Assembly: GCF_001611795.1 (NCBI RefSeq)
Contig: NZ_CP015098.1
Coordinates: forward strand, 5,084,001-5,148,000
DNA: 64,000 nucleotides
From: Streptomyces qaidamensis
GTDB taxonomy: Bacteria > Actinomycetota > Actinomycetes > Streptomycetales > Streptomycetaceae
Direction of reading: 5' to 3'
The translations under genes were made by a program, and so were the position numbers. The notes under the pieces are model-generated. The model saw only the letters and a program-made list of their open reading frames with translations, was not told where the DNA came from and made no database searches. Numbering within the stretch: the stretch's first letter is position 1; every line of letters starts with the position of its first letter. Of this stretch, positions 41,731 to 49,805 are shown in pieces.

Positions 41731-42728
41731 CCACCACCCTGCTGCGCACCGCCGGGGAACTGCACGCACGCGCGCGTGCGGGGCGCCGGGCCGTGGTGAT
41801 GACCATGGGCGCGCTGCACGAGGGCCACGCCACGCTGATCCGCACCGCGCGCGGCATCGCCGGGCCGGACGGCGAGGTCGTCGTCACCGTCTTCGTCAAC
41901 CCGCTCCAGTTCGGCAAGGGCGAGGACCTCGACCGCTACCCGCGGACCCTGGACGCCGACATCGAGCTCGCCGGACAGTCGGGCGCGGACGCCGTGTTCG
42001 CGCCCTCCGTGGACGAGGTCTACCCCGGCGGCGAGCCCCAGGTGCGCATCACCGCCGGCCCGATGGGCGAGCGCCTGGAGGGCGCCTCCCGCCCCGGCCA
42101 CTTCGACGGCATGCTCACCGTCGTCGCCAAGCTGCTGCACCTCACCCGCCCCGATGTCGCCCTGTACGGCCAGAAGGACGCCCAGCAGCTCGCGCTGATC
42201 CGCCGCATGGTGCGGGACCTGAACTTCGGCGTGGAGATCGTCGGTGTGCCCACCGTCCGCGAGGAGGACGGCCTGGCCCTGTCCAGCCGCAACCGCTACC
42301 TGTCGGCTCGGGAGCGGCGCACCGCCCTCGCCCTGTCCGGGGCGCTGTTCGCGGGCCAGGACCGGCACGCCGCGCAGGAGGCGCTGCGCGCCCGGGCCCG
42401 TGAAGTGCCCGCCACGCGCGCGCGAGCCGAGGCGCTCAGCGCCATAGGGGAGTCCCGCGCGGCCGCCGACACGCACGCCGTGGCGACGGCCGTCCCGGGC
42501 GGCCCGGCGGCGGTCCGCGCGGCCGCCCGCCAGGTCCTCGACGAGGCCGCGCGCCTCGACCCGCCGCTCGCGCTGGACTACCTCGCCCTGGTCGACCCGT
42601 CCGACTTCACGGAGATCGGGGACGACTTCACGGGCGACGCGGTCCTCGCCGTCGCCGCCCGGGTCGGGGCGACCCGGCTGATCGACAACATCCCCCTCAC
42701 CTTCGGAAGCTTCGGAGCCGCCTCGTGA
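41727..42728 (+). CDS. panC: pantothenate synthetase
   Basis: This 333-residue ligase joins pantoate and beta-alanine with ATP. It has the HIGH-like MGALHEGHATLI, VTVFVNPLQFGKGEDLDRYPRT, RPGHFDGMLTVVAKLLHL, the YGQKDAQQLALIRRMV block and the KMSKS-like LSSRNRYLS. A region of about 25 residues near 225 (EVPATRARAEALSAIGESRA) is less conserved. It is coupled at both ends: ATGA with DUF2520 and GTGA with nadB. No panB or panD lies in the window. Confidence 0.97.
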   Translation: MTTTLLRTAGELHARARAGRRAVVMTMGALHEGHATLIRTARGIAGPDGEVVVTVFVNPLQFGKGEDLDRYPRTLDADIELAGQSGADAVFAPSVDEVYPGGEPQVRITAGPMGERLEGASRPGHFDGMLTVVAKLLHLTRPDVALYGQKDAQQLALIRRMVRDLNFGVEIVGVPTVREEDGLALSSRNRYLSARERRTALALSGALFAGQDRHAAQEALRARAREVPATRARAEALSAIGESRAAADTHAVATAVPGGPAAVRAAARQVLDEAARLDPPLALDYLALVDPSDFTEIGDDFTGDAVLAVAARVGATRLIDNIPLTFGSFGAAS

Positions 42729-44434
42729 CCACCACAGGCATACGACTGCACGCGCCCGCCGCCGGGTGGTCCATCGCCGCGGACGTGGTCGTCGTCGGCT
42801 CCGGCGTCGCCGGGCTGACCGCGGCCCTGCGCTGCGAGGCCGCCGGCCTGCGCACGGTCGTCGTCACCAAGGCCCGTCTCGACGACGGCTCCACCCGCTG
42901 GGCCCAGGGCGGCATCGCCGCCGCCCTCGGCGAGGGCGACACCCCCGAGCAGCACCTCGACGACACCCTGGTCGCCGGCGCGGGCCTGTGCGACGAGGAA
43001 GCGGTCCGCCTCCTCGTCACCGAGGGCCCCGACGCCGTACGCCGCCTGATCGAGACCGGCGCCCGGTTCGACGAGTCCGAGGGCGAGCTGGCACTGACCC
43101 GCGAGGGCGGCCACCACCGTCGCCGCATCGCCCACGCCGGCGGCGACGCCACCGGCGCCGAGATCTCCCGCGCCCTGGTCGAGGCCGTCCGCGCGCGGGG
43201 CATGCGCACCGTCGAGAACGCGCTCGTCCTGGACCTCCTCACGGACGCCGAGGGCCGCACCGCCGGTGTCACCCTGCATGTGATGGGGGAGGGCCAGCAC
43301 GACGGCGTGGGGGCCGTCCACGCCCCCGCGGTGGTCCTCGCCACCGGCGGCATGGGCCAGGTCTTCTCCGCCACCACCAACCCCTCGGTGTCGACGGGCG
43401 ACGGTGTGGCGCTCGCGCTGCGGGCCGGCGCGGAGGTCAGTGACCTGGAGTTCGTCCAGTTCCACCCGACCGTGCTGTTCCTGGGCCCGGACGCGGAGGG
43501 CCAGCAGCCCCTGGTCTCCGAGGCCGTGCGCGGCGAGGGCGCCCACCTGATCGACGCCGACGGCGTCCGCTTCATGGTCGGACAGCACGAACTCGCCGAG
43601 CTGGCCCCCCGCGACATCGTCGCCAAGGGCATCACGCGGCGCATGCTGGAGCAGGACGCCGAGCACATGTTCCTCGACGCCCGGCACTTCGGCGCCGAGA
43701 TGTGGGAGCACCGCTTCCCGACGATCCTGGCCGCCTGCCGCGCCCACGGCATCGACCCGGTCACCGCCCCCATCCCGGTCGCCCCGGCCGCCCACTACGC
43801 CTCCGGCGGCGTCCGCACCGACTCCCACGGCCGTACGACCGTCCCCGGCCTGTACGCGTGCGGCGAGGTGGCCTGTACCGGCGTGCACGGCGCCAACCGC
43901 CTGGCGTCCAACTCCCTGCTCGAAGGCCTCGTCTACGCCGAGCGCATCGCGGACGACATCGCGGCGAACGGCCTGCACGCGCGCGTGCCCCAGCCGCTCC
44001 CGCACCCGGAGGTCCCCGAGCACCCCCTGCAGACCCCCGAAGCCCGCTTCACGATCCAGCGGATCATGACGGCCGGGGCGGGCGTCCTGCGCTCGGCGGG
44101 CTCCCTCACCAAGGCCGCCGACCAGCTCCAGCGCCTGCACACCGACGCCAAGGAGGCCCTCGCCGAGAACGGCAAGACGGCCGAGGCCGGCGTGGACACC
44201 TGGGAGGCCACCAACCTCCTGTGCGTGGCCCGCGTCCTGGTCGCCGCCGCCCTGCTGCGTGAGGAGACCCGGGGCTGCCACTGGCGCGAGGACCGCCCCG
44301 AGCGCGACGACAGCGCCTGGCGCCGCCACATCGTCGTGACCCTGAACCCGGACCGCACGCTGGCCGTGCACACCACGGACACCACAGACTTCCCCCCGAC
44401 GGCTTTCCCGCCCCAGGCCCCCCAGGAGCAGTGA
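42725..44434 (+). CDS. nadB: L-aspartate oxidase
   Basis: The 569-residue FAD enzyme oxidises aspartate to iminoaspartate, the first step of de novo NAD synthesis. It has the FAD-binding VVVVGSGVAGLTAALRCEAAG, the active-site segment RWAQGGIAAAL, the HRRRIAHAGGDATG loop, and the typical HPTVLF and CTGVHGANRLASNSLLEGLVY segments. It starts at a GTG overlapping the panC stop and ends overlapping nadC. Its partner quinolinate synthase, NadA, is not in the window. Confidence 0.97.
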   Translation: MTTTGIRLHAPAAGWSIAADVVVVGSGVAGLTAALRCEAAGLRTVVVTKARLDDGSTRWAQGGIAAALGEGDTPEQHLDDTLVAGAGLCDEEAVRLLVTEGPDAVRRLIETGARFDESEGELALTREGGHHRRRIAHAGGDATGAEISRALVEAVRARGMRTVENALVLDLLTDAEGRTAGVTLHVMGEGQHDGVGAVHAPAVVLATGGMGQVFSATTNPSVSTGDGVALALRAGAEVSDLEFVQFHPTVLFLGPDAEGQQPLVSEAVRGEGAHLIDADGVRFMVGQHELAELAPRDIVAKGITRRMLEQDAEHMFLDARHFGAEMWEHRFPTILAACRAHGIDPVTAPIPVAPAAHYASGGVRTDSHGRTTVPGLYACGEVACTGVHGANRLASNSLLEGLVYAERIADDIAANGLHARVPQPLPHPEVPEHPLQTPEARFTIQRIMTAGAGVLRSAGSLTKAADQLQRLHTDAKEALAENGKTAEAGVDTWEATNLLCVARVLVAAALLREETRGCHWREDRPERDDSAWRRHIVVTLNPDRTLAVHTTDTTDFPPTAFPPQAPQEQ

Positions 44435-45414
44435 CCGACGTGAGCACCCCCGACCTTCCCCTCGCCTCCTCCGGAGGCTGCGGAGACGGCTGCGCCTGCG
44501 GCGCGGACGACGAGGCATACCTGGAGTGCGGCCTGGACCCCGCACTCGCCCAGCTCCTGGCCGACGCCGGCCTCGACCCCGTCGAGGTCGAGGACATCGC
44601 CAACGTCGCCCTCCAGGAGGACCTGGCCCACGGCGTGGACGTGACGACGGTGGCGACCATCCCCGAGGACGCGGTGGCCACGGCCGACTTCACCGCCCGC
44701 GAGGCCGGCACCGTGGCCGGGCTGCGCGTCGCCGAGGCGGTCATCTCGGTGGTCTGCGAGCCGGAGCTGGAGATCGAGCGCCACGCCGAGGACGGCGACC
44801 GCGTCGAGGCGGGGCAGAAGCTCCTGTCCGTCACCACCCGCACCCGCGACCTGCTCACGGCCGAGCGCAGCGCGCTGAACATCCTGTGCCGCCTGTCGGG
44901 CATCGCGACGGCCACGCGCGCGTGGGCGGACGTCCTGGACGGCACCAAGGCCAAGGTCCGCGACACCCGCAAGACCACGCCGGGCCTGCGCTCCCTGGAG
45001 AAGTACGCGGTCCGCTGCGGCGGCGGCGTCAACCACCGCATGTCCCTCTCGGACGCGGCGCTGGTCAAGGACAACCACGTGGTCGCGGCGGGCGGCGTCG
45101 CCCAGGCCTTCCAGGCGGTCCGCGAACGCTTCCCCGACGTCCCCATCGAGGTCGAGGTCGACACCCTGGACCAGCTCCGCGAGGTCCTGGACGCCGGCGC
45201 CGACCTGATCCTGCTGGACAACTTCACGCCGGGCGAGTGCGAGGAGGCCGTCGCCGTCGTCTCGGGCCGCGCCGCCCTGGAGGCCTCGGGCCGCCTCACC
45301 CTGGGCAACGCCAAGGCCTACGCGGACACCGGCGTCGACTACCTGGCGGTGGGGGCCCTCACCCACTCCTCGCCGATCCTGGACATCGGCCTCGACCTGC
45401 GGCCGGCGGAGTAG
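44431..45414 (+). CDS. nadC: nicotinate-nucleotide pyrophosphorylase (carboxylating)
   Basis: The 327-residue enzyme makes nicotinate mononucleotide from quinolinate and PRPP. Core blocks are VALQEDLAHGVDVTT, RLSGIATATRAW, RDTRKTTPGLRSLEKYAVRCGGGVNHRMSLSDAALVKDNH and VEVEVDTLDQLREV. Before the fold there is a cysteine-rich N-terminal extension, GGCGDGCACG followed by ECG, which is not part of characterised NadC. The GTG at 44431 overlaps the nadB stop; a second GTG at 44440 is also possible. It is followed 16 bases later by coaX. Confidence 0.96.
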   Translation: MTDVSTPDLPLASSGGCGDGCACGADDEAYLECGLDPALAQLLADAGLDPVEVEDIANVALQEDLAHGVDVTTVATIPEDAVATADFTAREAGTVAGLRVAEAVISVVCEPELEIERHAEDGDRVEAGQKLLSVTTRTRDLLTAERSALNILCRLSGIATATRAWADVLDGTKAKVRDTRKTTPGLRSLEKYAVRCGGGVNHRMSLSDAALVKDNHVVAAGGVAQAFQAVRERFPDVPIEVEVDTLDQLREVLDAGADLILLDNFTPGECEEAVAVVSGRAALEASGRLTLGNAKAYADTGVDYLAVGALTHSSPILDIGLDLRPAE

Positions 45415-45430
45415 GGAGCGGGTACGGGCC

Positions 45431-46228
45431 ATGCTGCTGACGATCGACGTAGGAAACACCCACACGGTGCTCGGACTGTTCGACGGCGACGAGATCGTCG
45501 AACACTGGCGCATCTCCACCGACGCGCGCCGCACGGCCGACGAGCTGGCGGTCCTCCTCCAGGGCCTGATGGGCATGCACCCGCTCCTCGGCGACGAACT
45601 GGGCGACGGCATCGACGGCATCGCCATCTGCGCCACCGTCCCCTCGGTCCTGCACGAACTCCGCGAAGTGACGCGCCGCTACTACGGCGACGTCCCGGCG
45701 GTCCTCGTCGAACCGGGCGTCAAGACGGGCGTCCCGATCCTGACCGACAACCCCAAGGAGGTCGGCGCGGACCGCATCATCAACGCGGTCGCCGCGGTCG
45801 AGCTCTACGGCGGCCCCGCGATCGTCGTCGACTTCGGCACGGCGACGACGTTCGACGCGGTCAGCGCGCGCGGCGAGTACGTCGGCGGGGTCATCGCCCC
45901 CGGCATCGAGATCTCCGTCGAGGCCCTCGGCGTCCGAGGCGCCCAGCTCCGCAAGATCGAGGTGGCCCGGCCGCGCAGCGTCATCGGCAAGAACACGGTC
46001 GAGGCGATGCAGTCGGGCATCATCTACGGCTTCGCCGGCCAGGTCGACGGCGTGGTCAACCGCATGGCCCGCGAGCTGTCACAGGACGCCGACGACGTCA
46101 CCGTCATCGCGACGGGCGGTCTTGCGCCGATGGTCCTGGGCGAGTCGTCGGTGATCGACGAGCACGAACCGTGGCTGACGCTGATCGGGCTGCGGCTGGT
46201 CTACGAGCGGAACGTGTCGCGCATGTGA
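45431..46228 (+). CDS. coaX: type III pantothenate kinase
   Basis: The 265-residue ASKHA-fold kinase phosphorylates pantothenate, the first committed step to CoA. It shows MLLTIDVGNTHTVLGLFDG (phosphate loop), ICATVPSV, DNPKEVGADRIINAVAAVELYGG, VVDFGTATTFDAV and IAPGIEISVEAL. Type III enzymes are not feedback-inhibited by CoA and need a monovalent cation. As last gene of the operon it links pantothenate made by PanC to CoA. A complex hairpin terminator follows at 46233-46294. Confidence 0.97.
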   Translation: MLLTIDVGNTHTVLGLFDGDEIVEHWRISTDARRTADELAVLLQGLMGMHPLLGDELGDGIDGIAICATVPSVLHELREVTRRYYGDVPAVLVEPGVKTGVPILTDNPKEVGADRIINAVAAVELYGGPAIVVDFGTATTFDAVSARGEYVGGVIAPGIEISVEALGVRGAQLRKIEVARPRSVIGKNTVEAMQSGIIYGFAGQVDGVVNRMARELSQDADDVTVIATGGLAPMVLGESSVIDEHEPWLTLIGLRLVYERNVSRM

Positions 46229-46232
46229 GGTC

Positions 46233-46294
46233 TGCCGGGGCGGGCGGGAGCGCGTGGCGAGGACCAGGTCGCGGTCCTGCACCCCGCCCCGGCA
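46233..46294 (+). terminator. branched hairpin ending the pan-nad-coaX operon
   Basis: TGCCGGGGCGGG (46233-46244) pairs perfectly over 12 bases with CCCGCCCCGGCA (46283-46294). The enclosed loop contains a second small stem, GGACC and GGTCC. It begins 5 bases after the coaX stop. The remaining bases to 46494 show nothing recognisable. Confidence 0.7.
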
Positions 46295-46494
46295 GGCGAG
46301 GCCGCGTCCGGCGGCGGGGCGCCCGGCGGTCGGGTCGCGGGGCCCGGCCGCGCGCGGTCCACGGCGGCAAGTGAGTGCATCCGTTCGAAGGCGTCGGCAG
46401 CCGCGTCCACGACGCGCTGGGCGGGACGAGTGGTCCCCCACGCCACACCCGCCCCCTATGCGAGATTTGTCTGATTAGCGCGTATCGTCGCCGC

Positions 46495-47151
46495 ATGCCC
46501 ACGCCATACGGATCCCGCGGCGGCCTGGCGTTCGGCGCGGAGGAGCTGCGTGTGCTCCGCCGCGCTCTCGCCCTTGCCCTCCACCCCACCCCTGCCTCGG
46601 CCGACGACGTCCAGGACTGTCTCCGTCTCGCAGAGTCGCTCGACGAGGCGCTGCGGGAAGGGGCCAGGCTGCGCGCCTTCCTCGTGGCCGACCTGGGCCG
46701 GTACCGCGCCGCCCTCCCCGGCACCGCCGCCGGCTACCTCGCACTCCTCGACGAGGCGCTGGGTGCCGGTTACCGCCCCCTGTCCGACGACTTCGCCGCC
46801 CTGCGCGCCCTGCGCGGCAACCCCGCCGCAGCGGCCCTCCTGGACCGCTGCACGGTCACCCCCCTCACCACCGCCCCTCTCCCCGCGGCCACCGTCCCCG
46901 GCTCCCGCACCCGCCTGCTGGCGCTCCCCGGAGGCCGTTGCGCCTCCACCGGCGGCTCCGCGGGGGACGGCCCGGAGAAGCAGCCCGAGAAGAAGCCCGT
47001 ACGCAAGCCGCCCGCGCCCAAGCCCGCCCCGGCCCCCGCCCCGGGCACCCCGAAACCCTCCCGCCCGATCCCCACCCCGGGCGAGGTCTTCCCGCGCCGC
47101 AAACCGACACCGCCGCCCCCGGGCAGCCCCCAGCAGCTCGCCGTGGGCTGA
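46495..47151 (+). CDS. hypothetical protein with helical N-domain and Pro/Lys-rich tail
   Basis: I do not recognise a characterised family. The 218-residue product has a helical N-terminal domain (about residues 12-125, e.g. EELRVLRRALALALHP, DVQDCLRLAESLDEALREGARLRAFLVADLGRYRAALPG) and then a low-complexity tail of Pro, Lys and Ala (PEKKPVRKPPAPKPAPAPAPG). There is no signal peptide. TATCGT at 46483-46488, 6 bases before the ATG, suggests a leaderless transcript. It may form a unit with the small membrane protein that follows after 18 bases. Confidence 0.75.
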   Translation: MPTPYGSRGGLAFGAEELRVLRRALALALHPTPASADDVQDCLRLAESLDEALREGARLRAFLVADLGRYRAALPGTAAGYLALLDEALGAGYRPLSDDFAALRALRGNPAAAALLDRCTVTPLTTAPLPAATVPGSRTRLLALPGGRCASTGGSAGDGPEKQPEKKPVRKPPAPKPAPAPAPGTPKPSRPIPTPGEVFPRRKPTPPPPGSPQQLAVG

Positions 47152-47169
47152 CGTGGCTACCCTGGATCC

Positions 47170-47358
47170 ATGGACTACGTCTCCGCGCTCCTGCCCCCGG
47201 CCGTCATGGCCGTCTTCTTCATCGGCGTGATCCGGGTGATCGTGAAGACACAGGGCGGCGCCAACAAGGCCAAGGAGGACGCGGCCGTGGACGCCGCCCT
47301 GGCGCGCGTGGAAGGCGCCCGTCGGCCCACCGCGACACCCCCCAAGGCCGACGCCTGA
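47170..47358 (+). CDS. small single-span membrane protein (62 aa)
   Basis: The 62-residue product begins MDYVSALLPPAVMAVFFIGVIRVIVKT, a single N-terminal membrane segment, and continues with a charged helix (KAKEDAAVDAALARVEGA). Function unknown. It follows the preceding hypothetical gene closely and is ended by a strong T-tailed terminator. Confidence 0.75.
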   Translation: MDYVSALLPPAVMAVFFIGVIRVIVKTQGGANKAKEDAAVDAALARVEGARRPTATPPKADA

Positions 47359-47372
47359 CCTCACTCCCTCCG

Positions 47373-47437
47373 AGGGCGTACGACTCGGCGGACCCGCACC
47401 TCGCGGCGCCCGCACTTTCGAGTCGTACGCCCTTTTT
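47373..47437 (+). terminator. T-tailed hairpin terminator
   Basis: AGGGCGTACGACTCG (47373-47387) pairs perfectly over 15 bases with 47419-47433, with a 31-base loop, and is followed directly by TTTTT. It is one of the few in the window with a clear U-tract. Confidence 0.9.
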
Positions 47438-47506
47438 GTTCCCGTTCGCCGGTGAAGCGCACGTCCGCCACGCCATAACCGGGATCTCCCACTATTGTTC
47501 TGAGCT

Positions 47507-47980
47507 GTGCCTCGCCCATTGGGAGAACTCGAAGACGCGGTCATGTCGCGGGTGTGGAAGTGGAACCGCCCGGTGACCGTTCGAGAAGTCCTGGAAGATC
47601 TTCAGAAGGAGCGGTCCATCGCGTACACCACCGTGATGACCGTTTTGGACAATCTCCATCAGAAGGGCTGGGTGCGCCGCGAGGCGGAAGGCCGTGCCTA
47701 TCGATATGAGGCCGTCTCCACCCGCGCCGCCTACGCAGCCGCCCTGATGAACGACGCCTGGTCGCAGAGCGACAACCCCGCAGCCGCTCTCGTGGCCTTC
47801 TTCGGCATGATGAGCGAGGAACAGCGCCGGTCACTCAGCGATGCCGTACGCATCGTCCAGGGCCCGGAAACCCAGGAACCGACCGAACCGTCGGAATCCG
47901 CAGAACCGGCCGAACGAGCGGAACCCGGGGAAGGCCCCCCGGAGAACCCCGCCTCCGCTCAGGACGACGGTGGGCGATAG
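47507..47980 (+). CDS. BlaI/MecI/CopY-family transcriptional regulator
   Basis: The 157-residue protein has the BlaI winged helix in residues 1-75 (PLGELEDAVMSRVWKWNRPVTVREVLEDL, AYTTVMTVLDNLHQKGWVRRE, GRAYRYEAVSTRAAYAA) and a dimerisation helix. The last ~40 residues are acidic and low complexity (repeated EPSESAEPAERAEPGE). BlaI repressors are usually inactivated by cleavage by an M56 membrane protease encoded alongside; no such gene is present here. The GTG start has no ribosome site and a TATTGT 8 bases upstream, so it may be leaderless. The NAGS gene follows after 9 bases. Confidence 0.9.
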   Translation: MPRPLGELEDAVMSRVWKWNRPVTVREVLEDLQKERSIAYTTVMTVLDNLHQKGWVRREAEGRAYRYEAVSTRAAYAAALMNDAWSQSDNPAAALVAFFGMMSEEQRRSLSDAVRIVQGPETQEPTEPSESAEPAERAEPGEGPPENPASAQDDGGR

Positions 47981-47989
47981 CGTCCGGTC

Positions 47990-48523
47990 ATGTCCGCGAA
48001 GAGCCCCGAAGCCACCGCAAAAGCCATCACCGTCCGACGGGCCCGCACCAGCGATGTCCCGGCCGTGCGCCGCCTCCTTGACGCCTACGTCCGCGGCGGC
48101 ATCCTGCTCGACAAAGCGACGGTGACGCTTTACGAGGACATCCAGGAGTTCTGGGTCGCGGAACGGGACGACAACGCCGAGGTCGTCGGCTGCGGCGCGC
48201 TGCACGTGATGTGGGAAGACCTCGCGGAAGTCCGCACTCTCGCGGTGAAGCCCGGCCTGAAGGGGGCGGGTGTCGGACACCATGTGCTGGGGAAGTTGCT
48301 GCAGACCGCCCGCTGGCTCGGTGTTCGCCGTGTTTTCTGCCTGACCTTCGAAGTCGACTTCTTCACCAAGCACGGCTTCGTGGAGATCGGCGAGACGCCC
48401 GTCGACACGGATGTCTACGCGGAGCTGCTGCGTTCCTATGACGAGGGTGTCGCGGAGTTCCTCGGACTCGAACGAGTGAAACCGAACACCTTGGGCAACA
48501 GCCGGATGCTTCTGCATCTGTGA
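47990..48523 (+). CDS. argA: N-acetylglutamate synthase (short actinobacterial GNAT type)
   Basis: The 177-residue GNAT acetyltransferase has the acetyl-CoA loop VKPGLKGAGVGHHVLGKLLQTA near residue 85, preceded by VGCGALHVMWEDLAEVRTLAV and followed by RVFCLTFEVDFFTKHGFVEI. These match the single-domain NAGS (Rv2747-like) that makes N-acetylglutamate for arginine synthesis. It lies 9 bases downstream of the BlaI-like gene and may be cotranscribed with it. No other arginine genes are near. Confidence 0.85.
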   Translation: MSAKSPEATAKAITVRRARTSDVPAVRRLLDAYVRGGILLDKATVTLYEDIQEFWVAERDDNAEVVGCGALHVMWEDLAEVRTLAVKPGLKGAGVGHHVLGKLLQTARWLGVRRVFCLTFEVDFFTKHGFVEIGETPVDTDVYAELLRSYDEGVAEFLGLERVKPNTLGNSRMLLHL

Positions 48524-48655
48524 TCGCCGGCCGCTAGTGGGCCGCAAGAGCGTCCGGCCGGTTCGTCAAGGCATATTCCGCGACGCCCGCCCCTGCCCCG
48601 GTGCCCTATGTCCGAAACGCGCACGTTTCCGGACCGAGCCCGGGCTGCCGGTCTC

Positions 48656-48724
48656 TGCCGGGGGTTTGTGTTTTCCCGGCAAAAGCGGTTTGCTTTCCGA
48701 GGTACTGCAGTACTGCATATAACA
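48656..48724 (+). promoter_or_regulatory. lsr2 promoter region with perfect 12-bp palindrome
   Basis: A 7-bp hairpin (TGCCGGG at 48656-48662 with CCCGGCA at 48675-48681) precedes a relatively T-rich stretch. GTACTGCAGTAC (48702-48713) is a perfect palindrome that also contains a direct repeat of TACTGCA. It is followed by CATATAAC, giving a possible -10 TATAAC (48719-48724). The palindrome would overlap or abut the polymerase site, so it looks like an operator. No other gene is seen between 48524 and 48791. Confidence 0.5.
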
Positions 48725-48791
48725 GGGGACGGCGATACGGCGGACGCCGGCACTCCCCCGGCCCTTGAAGATATCGATGAAAGGAAATCCG

Positions 48792-49127
48792 GTGGCACAG
48801 AAGGTTCAGGTCCTTCTTGTCGACGACCTCGACGGTGGCGAGGCGGACGAGACCGTGACGTTCGCGCTGGACGGCAAGACGTACGAGATCGATCTCACCA
48901 CTGCCAATGCGGACAAGCTCCGTGGCCTTCTCGAGCCTTACGTGAAGGGCGGTCGGCGTACCGGAGGCCGCGCTTCGGGCGGGCGCGGAAAGGCGCGCGC
49001 CGCGTCGAGCGGCAGCCAGGACACCGCGGCGATCCGCGCCTGGGCGAAGGAGAACGGCTACGAGGTCAACGACCGCGGCCGTGTTCCCGCGACCATCCGC
49101 GAGGCTTACGAGAAGGCCAACGGCTGA
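48792..49127 (+). CDS. lsr2: Lsr2 nucleoid-associated xenogeneic silencer
   Basis: The 111-residue protein has the N-terminal oligomerisation domain (AQKVQVLLVDDLDGGEADETVTFALDGKTYEIDLT), a Gly/Arg-rich linker and the C-terminal AT-hook-like DNA-binding domain (TAAIRAWAKENGYEVNDRGRVPATIREAYEKANG) with the RGR minor-groove motif. Lsr2 coats AT-rich DNA and represses foreign and specialised-metabolite genes. The GTG at 48792 follows AAAGGAAAT; an upstream ATG at 48765 is out of character for the family. Its position beside clpC is shared with mycobacteria. Confidence 0.97.
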   Translation: MAQKVQVLLVDDLDGGEADETVTFALDGKTYEIDLTTANADKLRGLLEPYVKGGRRTGGRASGGRGKARAASSGSQDTAAIRAWAKENGYEVNDRGRVPATIREAYEKANG

Positions 49128-49136
49128 TCAGCGGCA

Positions 49137-49805
49137 CTACCGACCCTGCGCAGGCAAGGCCGGTGGCTGGGCGCCCGCGCGCCGCAGCCGGACCCGGTGA
49201 CACTGGGTGGCCACCGTGTTCACCAGCCGCACGAGATCGGGGGCATTCCCACCGCCCCCCAGCGCCGACAGTGTCGGCAGCGAGGCCTCGACCTCGCATC
49301 CCGGCTCGGGGGGCCGCAGCCACACGGCGGCCCCCTGGGAACCGGCCCGGCCCGGGCGGCCGGGCGGCAGTGGCGCGCCCCTGAGCGGTGCGTCCCCCTC
49401 CTCGCGTGGCACCGGGCGCGACGGCGCCTCCATGACACCGCCCTCCCCGATCGCCCCGAGATCCAGCGGCAGCGATCCCCAGTCCAGCCACTCCAGCAAC
49501 CCGGGAAGCTCCTCCGCGCCGCCCACGGCCACCAGGAGCAGCATCCGGTCGCCGTGCAGGGCGACGGGAGAGCACGGCGCCAGGCGCCGCAGCGCGGCGT
49601 GCCCCGCCTCCGCAGGGACGTCCAGGACGTCGTAGCGCACCCCCACCGCCAGCCGCAGTGGATCGCCGGGCACCGTCGGCCACCCCAGTTCGTTCTCGTA
49701 CCACCGCCGGACCTGACCGCTCGCGCCGGCCGCGTCGAGCGGCCGGCGGGGGAGCGGAAGGAGCCGGGATGCGGACGCGGTCACGGGGTGCGGGGCGCCG
49801 AACAT
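49137..49805 (-). CDS. SCO3374-like hypothetical protein
   Basis: The 222-residue product resembles, from memory, a Streptomyces family encoded between lsr2 and clpC whose function is unknown. It begins MFGAPHPVTASASRLLPLPRRP, contains VRRWYENELGWPTVPGDPLRLAVGVRYDVLDVPAEAGHAALRRL and DRMLLLVAVGGAEELPGLLEWLDWG, and ends with VRLVNTVATQCHRVRLRRAG. The N-terminal half recalls the primase/polymerase (Prim-Pol) N-terminal domain of actinophage-type proteins but lacks clear catalytic acids. The ATG at 49805 is the best start, with no strong ribosome site. It is convergent with lsr2 (9 bases apart). Confidence 0.75.
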   Translation of the reverse strand: MFGAPHPVTASASRLLPLPRRPLDAAGASGQVRRWYENELGWPTVPGDPLRLAVGVRYDVLDVPAEAGHAALRRLAPCSPVALHGDRMLLLVAVGGAEELPGLLEWLDWGSLPLDLGAIGEGGVMEAPSRPVPREEGDAPLRGAPLPPGRPGRAGSQGAAVWLRPPEPGCEVEASLPTLSALGGGGNAPDLVRLVNTVATQCHRVRLRRAGAQPPALPAQGR

